Assembly (NCBI RefSeq): GCF_036345915.1
Contig: NZ_CP107785.1
Coordinates: 2,294,001-2,358,000 of the forward strand
DNA length: 64,000 nucleotides
From: Nocardia sp. NBC_00565
Lineage (GTDB): Bacteria > Actinomycetota > Actinomycetes > Mycobacteriales > Mycobacteriaceae
Reading direction: 5' to 3'
Within the stretch, counting starts at the first letter, position 1. Each line of letters begins with the position of its first letter. A model generated the notes under the pieces. It worked only from the letters and a program-made list of their open reading frames with translations, had not been told where the DNA came from and ran no database searches. Shown piece after piece: positions 51,676 to 59,609 of this stretch. The translations under genes and the position numbers were made by a program.

Positions 51676-52467
51676 TCAGAAGTTCGTGCCGCCGTCGATA
51701 TTGATCAGCGCACCGGTGAGGAAGCCGGCCCGGGGCGAGAGCAGGAACGCGATCAGCTCGCCTACCTCGTGCGGCTGTCCCGGTCGGCCCAATGCCGCCG
51801 TGAAGCCCCATTCTTCGACCATGACTCGTTCGAGGGCTTCGTCGTGCGGATAGCCGCGCTCCTTCGCGATGTAATCCCGGACCGCACGCAGCGTCTCGGT
51901 CTCCACGGCGCCAGGGCAGACACAATTCGCTCGGACGCCATGTTTTCCGTACTCCTTCGCGATCCCTTTGGTGAAGACGGCGACGGCGCTCTTGAGACCG
52001 GCGAACGGCAGTCGCGCGATCTCGGGTGATCGAATCGAATAGGCGGCCGTGGTGACGATAGTGCCTTTGGTTGAGACCAGGTGGGGCAGTGCGGCTTCGA
52101 TCGTTCGGGTCGTGCCGAGCAGGACGTCGCGGAACGCGGCGGTCCACGTCTCATCGCTTGCCGAAATCGGCTCGTGCCCGGTCGTGCCCGTGGTGATCGC
52201 GACACCATCGAGTCGCCCGAGGAATTCGACTGCCTCCTCGACCGAGCGCGCCGCGCCGCCGTGCTTGCCGACATCGAAGGACAGGCTGGTCGCGCGTGCG
52301 GCGCCGGCCTCGAGGATTTCGGCGGCGGCCTTGCTGCCTCGTTCCTGATCTCGGCCGACAACGACGACCGCTGCTCCGTCTTCGGCCAGCGATCGTGCGG
52401 CGGCAAGCCCGATCCCTGCGGTTCCACCGACGACGAGATAGCCCTTTTCGCGAACTGACAGATCCAT
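51676..52467 (-). CDS. SDR-family protein with altered catalytic tyrosine
   Basis: A 263-residue short-chain dehydrogenase. The cofactor loop GGTAGIGLAAARSLAEDGA and the ending GFLTGALINIDGGTNF are normal. In the catalytic stretch the family Y-x3-K motif reads F-AGL-K (LPFAGLKSAVAVF), so the catalytic tyrosine is phenylalanine; a nearby tyrosine in TTAAYS might take over. It may be a weak or binding-only enzyme, or use a different proton donor. The ATG at 52467 follows AGAGGGA; a start nine codons upstream is possible. The TGAC/GTCA element lies 30-50 bases upstream, so it is probably a member of the same regulon. Confidence 0.85.
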   Translation of the reverse strand: MDLSVREKGYLVVGGTAGIGLAAARSLAEDGAAVVVVGRDQERGSKAAAEILEAGAARATSLSFDVGKHGGAARSVEEAVEFLGRLDGVAITTGTTGHEPISASDETWTAAFRDVLLGTTRTIEAALPHLVSTKGTIVTTAAYSIRSPEIARLPFAGLKSAVAVFTKGIAKEYGKHGVRANCVCPGAVETETLRAVRDYIAKERGYPHDEALERVMVEEWGFTAALGRPGQPHEVGELIAFLLSPRAGFLTGALINIDGGTNF

Positions 52468-52496
52468 GAACCAGATTCCCTCTCGCAATGACACGT

Positions 52497-52516
52497 AGTG
52501 ACGGTGTTGTCAGAAT
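52497..52516. promoter_or_regulatory. Shared TGAC/GTCA operator motif, copy before SDR gene
   Basis: The element reads AG-TGAC-GGTGTT-GTCA-GAAT in the gap between the divergent SDR and amidohydrolase genes. A second, weaker right half-site (GTGTCAGAAG) occurs at about 52632-52641, nearer the amidohydrolase. Confidence 0.6.
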
Positions 52517-52710
52517 ATGGGTTTCGAGGGTTCCTGTATAGGTCGGCAGGAGCTATCTAAAGGCGATCAGATCTGGCATCCAACCACGTAGAGACCACAT
52601 GTTGACTGTTGTGACTGCGATCACTAGAGTACACGGTGTCAGAAGTTGATCCTGGATCCGATCGTGTCGACGCACTCCGGGGTTATCGTTTTTAAGCCAA
52701 GGGAGGCGTT

Positions 52711-53925
52711 GTGCCGCTGCAAGATTCCATGCAGATGATTTCGGTGGATGATCATTTGATCGAGCCACCGTCGGTGTGGGTTGATCGGTTGCCGAAGAAG
52801 TTCGTCGAGGACGGCCCGCGCATCGTCGAGATGGATATGTCCCAGAGCGGTGGCGATGAGGAACTGTCGAGGGTGCTTCTCGACGCGGCGCGCGCCGGCA
52901 GCACGGGCCAGAAGCGGCTCGCCGAGGTCTGGGTGTACGAGGGCCGGGTGTATCCGAATATCGGATTGAACGCGGTGGCGGGGAAGAAGCCGCAGGAATA
53001 CGGCATGGATCCGACGCGGTATTCCGACATGCTGCCGGGCTGCTACGACCCGGTGGCCCGGGTCGCCGATATGGATGTGGACGGTGTCCAAGCGGCACTG
53101 TGTTTCCCGTCGTTCCCCCGCTTCTCTGGCACCGTCTTCCTGGAGGGTAAGGACAAGGAGCTGGCGTTGCTGTCGGTGCGGGCGTGGAATGACTTCCACC
53201 TCGATGAGTGGGCGGCCGCCGCGCCGGATCGATTCATTCCGCTGATGATCCTGCCGCTGTGGGACCCGGTGGCCGCGGCCGCCGAGATCTACCGCTGCGC
53301 CGCGAAGGGCGCCAAGGCGATCTCGTTCCCGGAATGTGCTGTGCCGCTTGGGTTGCCGTCGTTCTACACCGACCACTGGGATCCCGTCTTCGCCGCCGCG
53401 CAGGAGACGGGCATGCCGCTGTGCATGCACTTCGGGTCGTCGGGCCGTGCGCCGATCACCTCGCCCGAGGCGCCGATGGCGGTGATGATCTCGCTGTTCG
53501 GCACGAACTCGATGTACGCGACGGCCGATCTGTTGTTCTCTCCGGTCTTCTACAAGTTCCCGAATCTGAAGGTGGCCCTGTCCGAGGGCGGCGTTGGTTG
53601 GGTGCCATATCTGCTCGAGCGGATCGACCAGGTGTGGGAGAAGCACCGCTGGTACCAGAACATCAACAAGGAAGTGCGCCCGTCGGACCTGTTCCGGGAG
53701 CACATCTGGGGCTGCTTCATCGACGACTCCGAGGGCATCGTGCGGCGGGACGCGATCGGTGTCGACAACATTCTGTGGGAGTGCGACTACCCGCACTCGG
53801 ATTCGAACTGGCCCAACAGCCGGGAGTTCACCGCGAAGCTACTGCAGGACGTTCCGGACGCGGAGGCCCACAAGATCGTGGAGTTGAACGCGCGCAAGCT
53901 GTACAACTTCCCCCGGGTCGGCTGA
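52711..53925 (+). CDS. Amidohydrolase family (TIM-barrel) metal-dependent hydrolase
   Basis: A 404-residue amidohydrolase-2 family protein. The N-terminal MISVDDHLIEPPSVWVDRLP metal motif (D-D-H), a middle MCLHFGSSG-like stretch, and the C-terminal LWECDYPHSDSNWPNS with the metal aspartate are visible. In actinomycetes many such proteins sit in steroid and aromatic clusters, as decarboxylases or hydrolases of ring-cleavage products. GGGAGG precedes the GTG start. It begins the plus-strand group amidohydrolase, small helical protein, P450, ferredoxin. The exact reaction is unknown. Confidence 0.9.
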   Translation: MPLQDSMQMISVDDHLIEPPSVWVDRLPKKFVEDGPRIVEMDMSQSGGDEELSRVLLDAARAGSTGQKRLAEVWVYEGRVYPNIGLNAVAGKKPQEYGMDPTRYSDMLPGCYDPVARVADMDVDGVQAALCFPSFPRFSGTVFLEGKDKELALLSVRAWNDFHLDEWAAAAPDRFIPLMILPLWDPVAAAAEIYRCAAKGAKAISFPECAVPLGLPSFYTDHWDPVFAAAQETGMPLCMHFGSSGRAPITSPEAPMAVMISLFGTNSMYATADLLFSPVFYKFPNLKVALSEGGVGWVPYLLERIDQVWEKHRWYQNINKEVRPSDLFREHIWGCFIDDSEGIVRRDAIGVDNILWECDYPHSDSNWPNSREFTAKLLQDVPDAEAHKIVELNARKLYNFPRVG

Positions 53926-53938
53926 GAGGCGGATCGTC

Positions 53939-54154
53939 GTGGCTGGCAAGGATATCGACGCGGCAGACTGGATCGATCAGGATCTGCTCACCAGGGACGA
54001 AGCGGGCGAACGTCTGGACGAGGAGATCGTTCGGGTCAGGGCCCGGCTACGGGATCTCGAGTCAGGTCCCGGGGATGATCCCGCGGTCGCGTCATCGGTG
54101 GCAATGGTCTCTCGTCGCCTCGCGGCGATGGAGTCGATTCGCAACTCGCTCTAG
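53939..54154 (+). CDS. Small helical coiled-coil protein
   Basis: A 71-residue protein beginning with GTG 13 bases after the amidohydrolase. The middle (LTRDEAGERLDEEIVRVRARLRDLE) and the end (VASSVAMVSRRLAAMESIRNSL) form two charged amphipathic helices. It has no signal, membrane segment or cysteine. I do not recognise a family. Its position between the amidohydrolase and P450 suggests a subunit or chaperone role for the hydrolase, which is only a guess. Codon usage and spacing support expression. Confidence 0.65.
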   Translation: MAGKDIDAADWIDQDLLTRDEAGERLDEEIVRVRARLRDLESGPGDDPAVASSVAMVSRRLAAMESIRNSL

Positions 54155-54261
54155 GCTTCCGGGCCACCGTGCCGGGTCTTGAGGGCTGAATTATTTAGCT
54201 ATACAGTTTGCTAGCGGCCGGTTGCCATCGGTCTACGAGCGGGAAGTAACAAGGGTCAGTG

Positions 54262-55452
54262 ATGACAACCGAAGCATCAGGTGTGATCAATACGGATAAC
54301 CTGCCGATGGCGCAGGACCGTGACGGTTCCTGGCGCACGATGCGCCGGCATCCGTTGGTCGAGGTCGAAGGCGGTTACGCGGTGACCCATCGCGATCTTG
54401 TCGAGACCGTACTCAAGCAGCCGGGGATCTTCTCCTCGAAGAAGGCCTTCGATGTGCTGGCCAGCCCGATTCCGCTGGTTCCGGTGGCCTTCGATCCGCC
54501 GGAGCAGACCCGCTACCGGCGGATTCTGCAGCCGTTCTTCAGTCCGCGGGTCATCAAGCCGATGGAGCCCGAGCTCCGCAGACAGGCGATCGAGCTCATC
54601 GAGCCGATCGCGAAGCGGGGCAGCTGTGACTTCGTTGCCGAGGTCGGTGGTGTCTTCCCGGTTCAGGTCTTCCTGACCTTGTTCGGACTTCCGCTGGAGA
54701 TGCGCGATCAGTTCGTCGAATGGAAGGACGCGGTTCTCGGTCTCACCAGCGCCAGCGGCCAGACCTCGGTCGGCGCCGCCGCCGACGAGGGGCTGCAGAA
54801 AGCGGCCGAGCTGTTCATGTACCTGTCGGAGCTGATCCAGCAGCGGCGCGGTCAGCCAGGTGACGATGTGCTCAGCCGGGTGCTTGCGCTGGAGGGCGAG
54901 GATGCCTTGAGCGACGAGGAGGCCATCGGATTGTGCTTCCTCTTCGTGCTGGCCGGCCTCGACACCGTGATGGATGCGCTCGGTTTCGGTATGCAACGCC
55001 TGGCCGAGAACCCGGACAAGCGTCAGCAGATCCTGGATGATCCCGCGCTGATTCCGGCCGCGACCGAGGAATTGCTGCGGCTGGATCCGCCTGCGCCGTT
55101 CATTCCGCGCGTGACTGCCGAGGAGACGGTGCTGGACGGGCAGTTGCTGCCGGCCGGAACCCGGGTGACCGCCTATCTGGCCGCCGCGAACCGGGATGAG
55201 GACCGGCATCTCGACCCGTACGCCGTCGACTTCCATCGCGGCGAGAACCCGCACATCAGTTTCGGCATGGGCGTGCACCGCTGCCTGGGATCGCATCTCG
55301 CGCGGCTGGAGATGCACATCGTCTACGAAGAGTGGCACCGGCTCATCCCGCACTACCGCATCACCTCCGGCACAACTCCCCAAGTCCATTGGCCGCGTGG
55401 GACAACGGGGCTCGAGTCGCTGCACCTTACTTTTGACGGGAAGGACACCTGA
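54262..55452 (+). CDS. Cytochrome P450
   Basis: A 396-residue soluble P450. The heme-binding motif is FGMGVHRC341-LGSHLARLEM, the I-helix reads VLAGLDTVMD (acid-Thr pair present as DT), and the K-helix ExxR is in TEELLRLDPP. ATG at 54262 follows AAGGGT; a GTG one codon earlier is an alternative. A [3Fe-4S]-type ferredoxin gene overlaps its stop and should be the redox partner, fed by an FprB-type reductase. Neighbouring genes point to oxidation of a lipophilic ring or side chain. The subfamily cannot be fixed from motifs alone. Confidence 0.93.
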   Translation: MTTEASGVINTDNLPMAQDRDGSWRTMRRHPLVEVEGGYAVTHRDLVETVLKQPGIFSSKKAFDVLASPIPLVPVAFDPPEQTRYRRILQPFFSPRVIKPMEPELRRQAIELIEPIAKRGSCDFVAEVGGVFPVQVFLTLFGLPLEMRDQFVEWKDAVLGLTSASGQTSVGAAADEGLQKAAELFMYLSELIQQRRGQPGDDVLSRVLALEGEDALSDEEAIGLCFLFVLAGLDTVMDALGFGMQRLAENPDKRQQILDDPALIPAATEELLRLDPPAPFIPRVTAEETVLDGQLLPAGTRVTAYLAAANRDEDRHLDPYAVDFHRGENPHISFGMGVHRCLGSHLARLEMHIVYEEWHRLIPHYRITSGTTPQVHWPRGTTGLESLHLTFDGKDT

Positions 55453-55646
55453 TGAAGGTCTCGATTGATCACAGTGTGTGCACCGGCCATGGCATGTGCT
55501 ACATGAGCGCGCCGGATGTCTTCACCGACGATGAGCAGGGGTACGGACAGGTCATCGGGGATCGGGTGGTGGCCGACGAACTGGCCGAGTCGGCTCGCCA
55601 CGGCGCGAACAGCTGCCCGGAGCGAGCGATCACTGTCGAGGACTGA
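55452..55646 (+). CDS. [3Fe-4S]/[4Fe-4S] ferredoxin of P450 type
   Basis: A 64-residue ferredoxin. Cysteines C10, C16 and C55 (C-x5-C ... CP) are those of the single-cluster [3Fe-4S] ferredoxins that serve actinobacterial P450s; the position of the second cysteine of a [4Fe-4S] motif is occupied by His (TGHGMC). The ATG overlaps the P450 stop by one base, so the pair is co-translated. A strong hairpin follows 50 bases downstream. Confidence 0.93.
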   Translation: MKVSIDHSVCTGHGMCYMSAPDVFTDDEQGYGQVIGDRVVADELAESARHGANSCPERAITVED

Positions 55647-55699
55647 TCGTCGCTCGAAGTGGCGGGCGTCGCCATGCCGGCGGATGGCATTCTGTTGCT

Positions 55700-55728
55700 C
55701 CGCCGCTCGCAGTACATGCGAGCGGCGG
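55700..55728. terminator. Hairpin terminator after P450-ferredoxin operon
   Basis: An 11-bp perfect stem (CCGCCGCTCGC with GCGAGCGGCGG) closes a seven-base loop and is followed by a T-containing stretch. It ends the amidohydrolase-P450-ferredoxin unit and separates it from the next P450 operon. Confidence 0.7.
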
Positions 55729-55836
55729 GGCTGTTTCTCGTTGTCGGCGGGTGTGGTGAAAGCCGGACAGCAGGTACCGGGCATGTGGTGCCACGTGAAT
55801 CGCGCTCGGTGAACAGGGATCAGCTGCCGTGACTTT

Positions 55837-55934
55837 AGTGACACTGATGGCAAGTGTTGGCCATAGTCAAGATCTAAAATTAGGAAAACGCGCAGGTGAA
55901 GCCAGTTGCAAATTAGTGACACTAGTGCCAGAAT
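55837..55934. promoter_or_regulatory. Two copies of shared TGAC operator motif before second P450 operon
   Basis: Copy one (55837-55856) reads AG-TGAC-ACTGAT-GGCA-AGTG; copy two (55915-55934) reads AG-TGAC-ACTAGT-GCCA-GAAT. Both start with TTAGTGACACT and are 78 bp apart. They lie in a 400-base gap with no gene and probably form the control region of the P450, hydratase, DUF35, SDR operon. Confidence 0.6.
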
Positions 55935-56052
55935 CGAAGTCGGTGATCGGATCGCCGGACAGTCCCCTTTCGCGGCGGTCCGGTCACCGGCCGCGATCCG
56001 GCACCGGCCGGACGTCACTGCACATGTGGGAACGACAAGCGAGGAACAGCGG

Positions 56053-57309
56053 ATGATCGGAGCCGACGAGGCCGCGGACGTGCTCATTAATTTCGACTGG
56101 TGGCAGCAGACCGACCGTGCGGAGCGTGACGCGAAGTTCGACGCGCTTCGGCGGCACGCCGGACGGGTATTCGTGCCACTCGGCGACCCGAAGACGGGAT
56201 CCTCGAAAGGGTTCTGGGCGTTGGTTCGGTATGAAGATGTGCTGGAGGTGAGCCGTCGCCCCGAGGACTTCGCATCCGGCGAGGGCACCCAGATCTTCGA
56301 TCAGCCTGCCGCGTTGCGCGAATATCGCGGATCGATTATCGACATGGACAATCCCGAGCACTCCCGCATGCGGAAGATCGTGTCTCGTGGATTCACCAAT
56401 AAGAACCTCGAGTCGATTCGAGATCTGGTCGAGTCGACGACCCATGAAATTCTGGACGAAATGCCGGCTTCGGGGGAGTGCGACTTCGTCGACAACTTCG
56501 CGGCACTGCTGCCGCTCCGCATTATCAGTAATATGCTGGGAATTCCGCGTGCGCACGAAGCCGATATTCTCGCGGCCACCAATACGATCCTGGGTGCCTC
56601 CGACGCCGAGTACATTCCGGACCAATCCGGAGCGGGCATCGGCGCCGCGGTAACGAAGGCGAGCGAGGATCTGATCCAGCTGCTCCAGAGTTTGTCCGAA
56701 GAGCGGATCGCCGAACCGCGCGACGACTTGATCACCATGATGGTTGCTGCCAAGGAGGGGGACAATTTGACCCCCCAGGAAATGGCGAAGTTTTTCATTC
56801 TACTGGTCGGGGCGGGTAACGAAACCACGCGAAATGCCTTGACTCATGGTGTGTATGCGCTGAGCCAGCATCCTGACCAGCGAGACACCTGGATGGCCGA
56901 CTACCGCAGCCATGCCCGCACCGCCATCGAGGAGATTCTGCGCTGGGCCAGCCCGGTGATCCACATGCGTCGCACGGTTACCAGTGATGGCGTGCAGCTC
57001 GGTGAGCAGGTGTTCGCCAAGGGCGACAAGGTTGTCCTGTGGTACACATCGGCGAACCGTGACGAGAGCAAGTTCGCCGACCCGTACGTTTTCGACATCA
57101 CCCGCAACCCGAATCCGCACCTGGCCTTCGGCGCACCGGGACCGCATTTCTGCCTGGGCGCACATCTGGCCCGACTGGAGCTGGATGTCGCCTTCGAGGC
57201 GCTGTTCGCGCGCTTCCCCGACATTCACGCGGTCGGTGCTCCAACCATGCTGCGATCGAACTTCGTGAACGGCATCAAGCACCTGAACGTGAGGTACACG
57301 CCGAAATGA
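56053..57309 (+). CDS. Cytochrome P450 of the CYP124/125/142-like group
   Basis: A 418-residue P450. The heme motif is FGAPGPHFC367-LGAHLARLEL, the I-helix is LLVGAGNETTRNAL, the K-helix TAIEEILRW. The IDMDNPEHSRMRKIVSRGFT segment is common in the mycobacterial CYP124/125/142 enzymes that hydroxylate the terminal methyl of sterol or branched side chains. The ATG at 56053 follows GAGGAAC; the frame is open further upstream through the control region, but I reject that. It overlaps the enoyl-CoA hydratase gene by four bases. Terminal side-chain hydroxylation is a sensible inference, not a demonstrated function. Confidence 0.9.
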   Translation: MIGADEAADVLINFDWWQQTDRAERDAKFDALRRHAGRVFVPLGDPKTGSSKGFWALVRYEDVLEVSRRPEDFASGEGTQIFDQPAALREYRGSIIDMDNPEHSRMRKIVSRGFTNKNLESIRDLVESTTHEILDEMPASGECDFVDNFAALLPLRIISNMLGIPRAHEADILAATNTILGASDAEYIPDQSGAGIGAAVTKASEDLIQLLQSLSEERIAEPRDDLITMMVAAKEGDNLTPQEMAKFFILLVGAGNETTRNALTHGVYALSQHPDQRDTWMADYRSHARTAIEEILRWASPVIHMRRTVTSDGVQLGEQVFAKGDKVVLWYTSANRDESKFADPYVFDITRNPNPHLAFGAPGPHFCLGAHLARLELDVAFEALFARFPDIHAVGAPTMLRSNFVNGIKHLNVRYTPK

Positions 57310-58103
57310 CCGAAACGGTCTTGCGGAAGACGGAAAATGGCGTCCTCACGATCACACTGAATCGCCCGGAGGCCGCGAATGCCATCCGGCCCGACGACCG
57401 GGACGGGCTTATCGAACTGTTCGCCGCGGCCGACGCGGACCCGGAGATCCGGGTGGTCGTGCTGCGCGCGAACGGCAAGCACTTCTGCTCCGGCGCGGAT
57501 GTCGTGAAACTCGCCGACGGTCACGCGAAGAACGTCAAGCGGGTCACCGATCCGATGCGCCGGATCATGACCGGCGCACAGCGCTTGATCGCCTCGGTGC
57601 TCGACTGCGGAAAGCCGGTGATCACCGTGGTGCACGGCGCGGCCGCCGGCATCGGTGCGCACCTGGCATACGCCTCGGATCTGGTGCTCGCCACTGACAC
57701 GGCCTACTTTTCGGAGTCGTTCGTCAAACGTGGACTGGTGGTCGACGGGGGCGGCGCCTACCTGCTGCCGCGCCTGATCGGAATGCAGCGGGCCAAGGAG
57801 ATGGTGTTCTTCGGAGACAAGCTTTCGGCCGCCGAGGCATTCGGGCTCGGGTTGGTGAACCGGGTTGTTCCGGAAGAAGAGCTGGAGTCGGTGATCGACG
57901 AGATCACCGGTCGGCTGGCCACCGCGCCGACGAGTTCGATTGCGCTGACGAAGCGTCTGTTCAACAGCTCCCTGGACGGCGATCGCGCCGCGGCATTTCT
58001 GGCCGAAGCGATGGCCCAGGAAATTCAGTCGTACTCGGCCGATGCCAAGGAGGGCGTGCGCTCGTTCGTCGAGCGGCGCCCCGCCGAATACCACGGCTGG
58101 TGA
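57306..58103 (+). CDS. Enoyl-CoA hydratase/isomerase
   Basis: A 265-residue crotonase-fold protein with HFCSGADVVKLAD (CoA-binding), HGAAAGIGAHLAYASDLVLA (oxyanion hole) and FSESFVKRGLVVDGG (catalytic region). In the last segment the usual PE.x.GL glutamates are replaced by FVKRGL, so the exact chemistry (hydratase, isomerase or hydrolase) is unclear. The ATG overlaps the P450 stop, giving tight coupling. It would act on the enoyl-CoA formed after side-chain activation. Confidence 0.9.
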   Translation: MTETVLRKTENGVLTITLNRPEAANAIRPDDRDGLIELFAAADADPEIRVVVLRANGKHFCSGADVVKLADGHAKNVKRVTDPMRRIMTGAQRLIASVLDCGKPVITVVHGAAAGIGAHLAYASDLVLATDTAYFSESFVKRGLVVDGGGAYLLPRLIGMQRAKEMVFFGDKLSAAEAFGLGLVNRVVPEEELESVIDEITGRLATAPTSSIALTKRLFNSSLDGDRAAAFLAEAMAQEIQSYSADAKEGVRSFVERRPAEYHGW

Positions 58104-58152
58104 CGCTGATGAATACGGCAGCGACGCGGCGATCGCGCCAGGAGGATCAGTG

Positions 58153-58566
58153 ATGTCGAAAAATCGTGCCGATGTTCCCGTTGTCGAGGGCATCAGTCGC
58201 CAGTACTGGGACGCGGCTCGCGAAGGCAGACTGCTCATCGCGCAGTGCGCGGACTGCGGGCGAGTTCACCACTACCCCAGGGTGTTGTGCCCCTTCTGCT
58301 GGAGCGAGGCGGTCTCGCCGATCGAAGCAACAGGTACCGGGGCCGTCTACTCGTATTCCACGGTGTACGTGAACGACCTCGAGCCGTTCAAGTCGCGGCT
58401 GCCGTATGTGGCCGCGGTCGTCGAACTCGACGAGGGACCTCGCGTTGTCACCAATATCGACGGCATCGAACCTGACCAGGTGCGGGTCGGAATGCCCGTG
58501 CGGGCCGCATTCCGGGAAATCGTCGACCAGACCTATGCGGTCGTCTTCACGCCGATCGAGTCGTGA
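58153..58566 (+). CDS. DUF35/OB-fold zinc-ribbon protein
   Basis: A 137-residue DUF35 protein. The zinc ribbon has C32, C35, C46 and C49 (AQCADCGRVHHYPRVLCPFC), followed by an OB-fold (TGTGAVYSYSTVYVND ... VAAVVELDEGPRVVTNI). GGAGGATC precedes the ATG. Partners are normally thiolase-like or MaoC-like proteins, but no thiolase-like gene lies next to it; the nearest is the one paired with the other DUF35 gene 36 kb away. It may bind a MaoC subunit or a partner encoded elsewhere. Confidence 0.9.
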   Translation: MSKNRADVPVVEGISRQYWDAAREGRLLIAQCADCGRVHHYPRVLCPFCWSEAVSPIEATGTGAVYSYSTVYVNDLEPFKSRLPYVAAVVELDEGPRVVTNIDGIEPDQVRVGMPVRAAFREIVDQTYAVVFTPIES

Positions 58567-58603
58567 CGGCAGCACATACCGATTCTGAGGAGGATCGCTA
58601 GAC

Positions 58604-59527
58604 ATGAGCGGATTGCTCGACGGAAAAGTCGCACTTGTGACAGGCGCTGGGCACGGGATCGGGCGTGGACACGCGCTCGAACTGGCCAAGCATGGCGCGA
58701 CGGTGATCGTCAACGACCTTGGCACCTCGATCGAGGGCGAGGGGACCGGCAAGGTCGCTGATGAGGTGGTGCGCATCATCGAGGACCGCGGTGGTAAGGC
58801 GATCTCGGATTTCAGTGATGTCGGCGATGAAGAGCAGGTCGATCTGCTGGTCGAGCGAGCGTATTCCCAGCTCGGCCGGCTCGACATCGTTGTCAATAAT
58901 GCGGGCATTGTCCGCGACCGGGCGGTCTGGAACATGAGCGCCGACGATTTCGACCTGGTGATGCGAGTGCACGTCCGCGGCACTTGGCTGACGAGCCGGG
59001 CGGCGGCCAGGAAGTGGCGGGACGAATCGAAGGCAACGGGTGCGAAGGTGTACGGCCGCATCATCAATACGACCTCCGGTGCGGGCCTGCAGGGTCACTT
59101 CGGACAGACGAACTACAGCGCCGCGAAGGCGGCCATCGTCGGATTGACCCAAACGCTGAGCCTCGAACTCGCATCCATCGGTGTGACCGTGAATGCCATC
59201 AGCCCGGGCGGGCGCACCCGCATGTCTGCGACCATGGCAGGCGCGGCCGCGCCGATCGAGCCCGGCGAGCGCGCCGACGAGGAGTTCGACCCGAAGGACC
59301 CGTCCCTGGGCTCCCCGGTTGTCGCGTGGCTGGCCAGCCCCGAAGCCGGTCATGTCAGCGGTCAGGTCGTCCGAGCAATGGGTGAGACGATTCAGCTGAT
59401 GCGCGGCTGGACTCCGGTTGCCACGGTGTCGAGCAATGGAAAGCGTTGGGACGCGGACAAACTCGGTGTCGTCCTGGGAACGGACGTATTCGGCACTCGC
59501 GCGGCCGGCCTGCGGTTCGGCGGGTAG
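58604..59527 (+). CDS. SDR, peroxisomal MFE-2/17beta-HSD4-like hydroxyacyl dehydrogenase
   Basis: A 307-residue SDR with TGAGHGIGRGHALELAKHGA (NAD site), NNAGIVRD and the catalytic NYSAAKAAIVGL. The long form, with a loop after NDLG that carries SIEGEGTG and a C-terminal GWTPV segment, fits the (3R)-hydroxyacyl-CoA dehydrogenase domain of multifunctional enzyme 2. It would oxidise the (R)-3-hydroxyacyl-CoA made by the MaoC-type hydratases of this region. GAGGA precedes the ATG. It is the last gene of the second P450 operon. Confidence 0.9.
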   Translation: MSGLLDGKVALVTGAGHGIGRGHALELAKHGATVIVNDLGTSIEGEGTGKVADEVVRIIEDRGGKAISDFSDVGDEEQVDLLVERAYSQLGRLDIVVNNAGIVRDRAVWNMSADDFDLVMRVHVRGTWLTSRAAARKWRDESKATGAKVYGRIINTTSGAGLQGHFGQTNYSAAKAAIVGLTQTLSLELASIGVTVNAISPGGRTRMSATMAGAAAPIEPGERADEEFDPKDPSLGSPVVAWLASPEAGHVSGQVVRAMGETIQLMRGWTPVATVSSNGKRWDADKLGVVLGTDVFGTRAAGLRFGG

Positions 59528-59570
59528 GACGGCGAGTACCGGGTACGTGCCGAGATGGTGGTCGATGAAG

Positions 59571-59585
59571 CCCGCCGTCGGCGGG
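59571..59585. terminator. Short GC hairpin between convergent genes
   Basis: CCCGCC-GTC-GGCGGG can form a tight 6-bp stem between the SDR end and the convergent membrane protein gene. It is short and lacks a T-run, so it is only a possible terminator. Confidence 0.35.
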
Positions 59586-59609
59586 GAGGAACGCGCGACC
59601 TCTCACACC

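Noticed and set aside
52517..52591. 24-codon frame starting right behind a copy of the operator motif
   Set aside because: It resembles the leaderless geometry of two other genes, but its product has no recognisable feature and it ends well short of the amidohydrolase; it is most likely chance.
52639..53796. 385-codon minus-strand frame opposite the amidohydrolase
   Set aside because: Shadow frame of a recognisable amidohydrolase; no motif of its own.
55906..56052. 49-residue N-terminal extension of the second P450
   Set aside because: It would translate through the operator motif; the ATG at 56053 has a GAGGAAC site and gives a normal P450 N-terminus.
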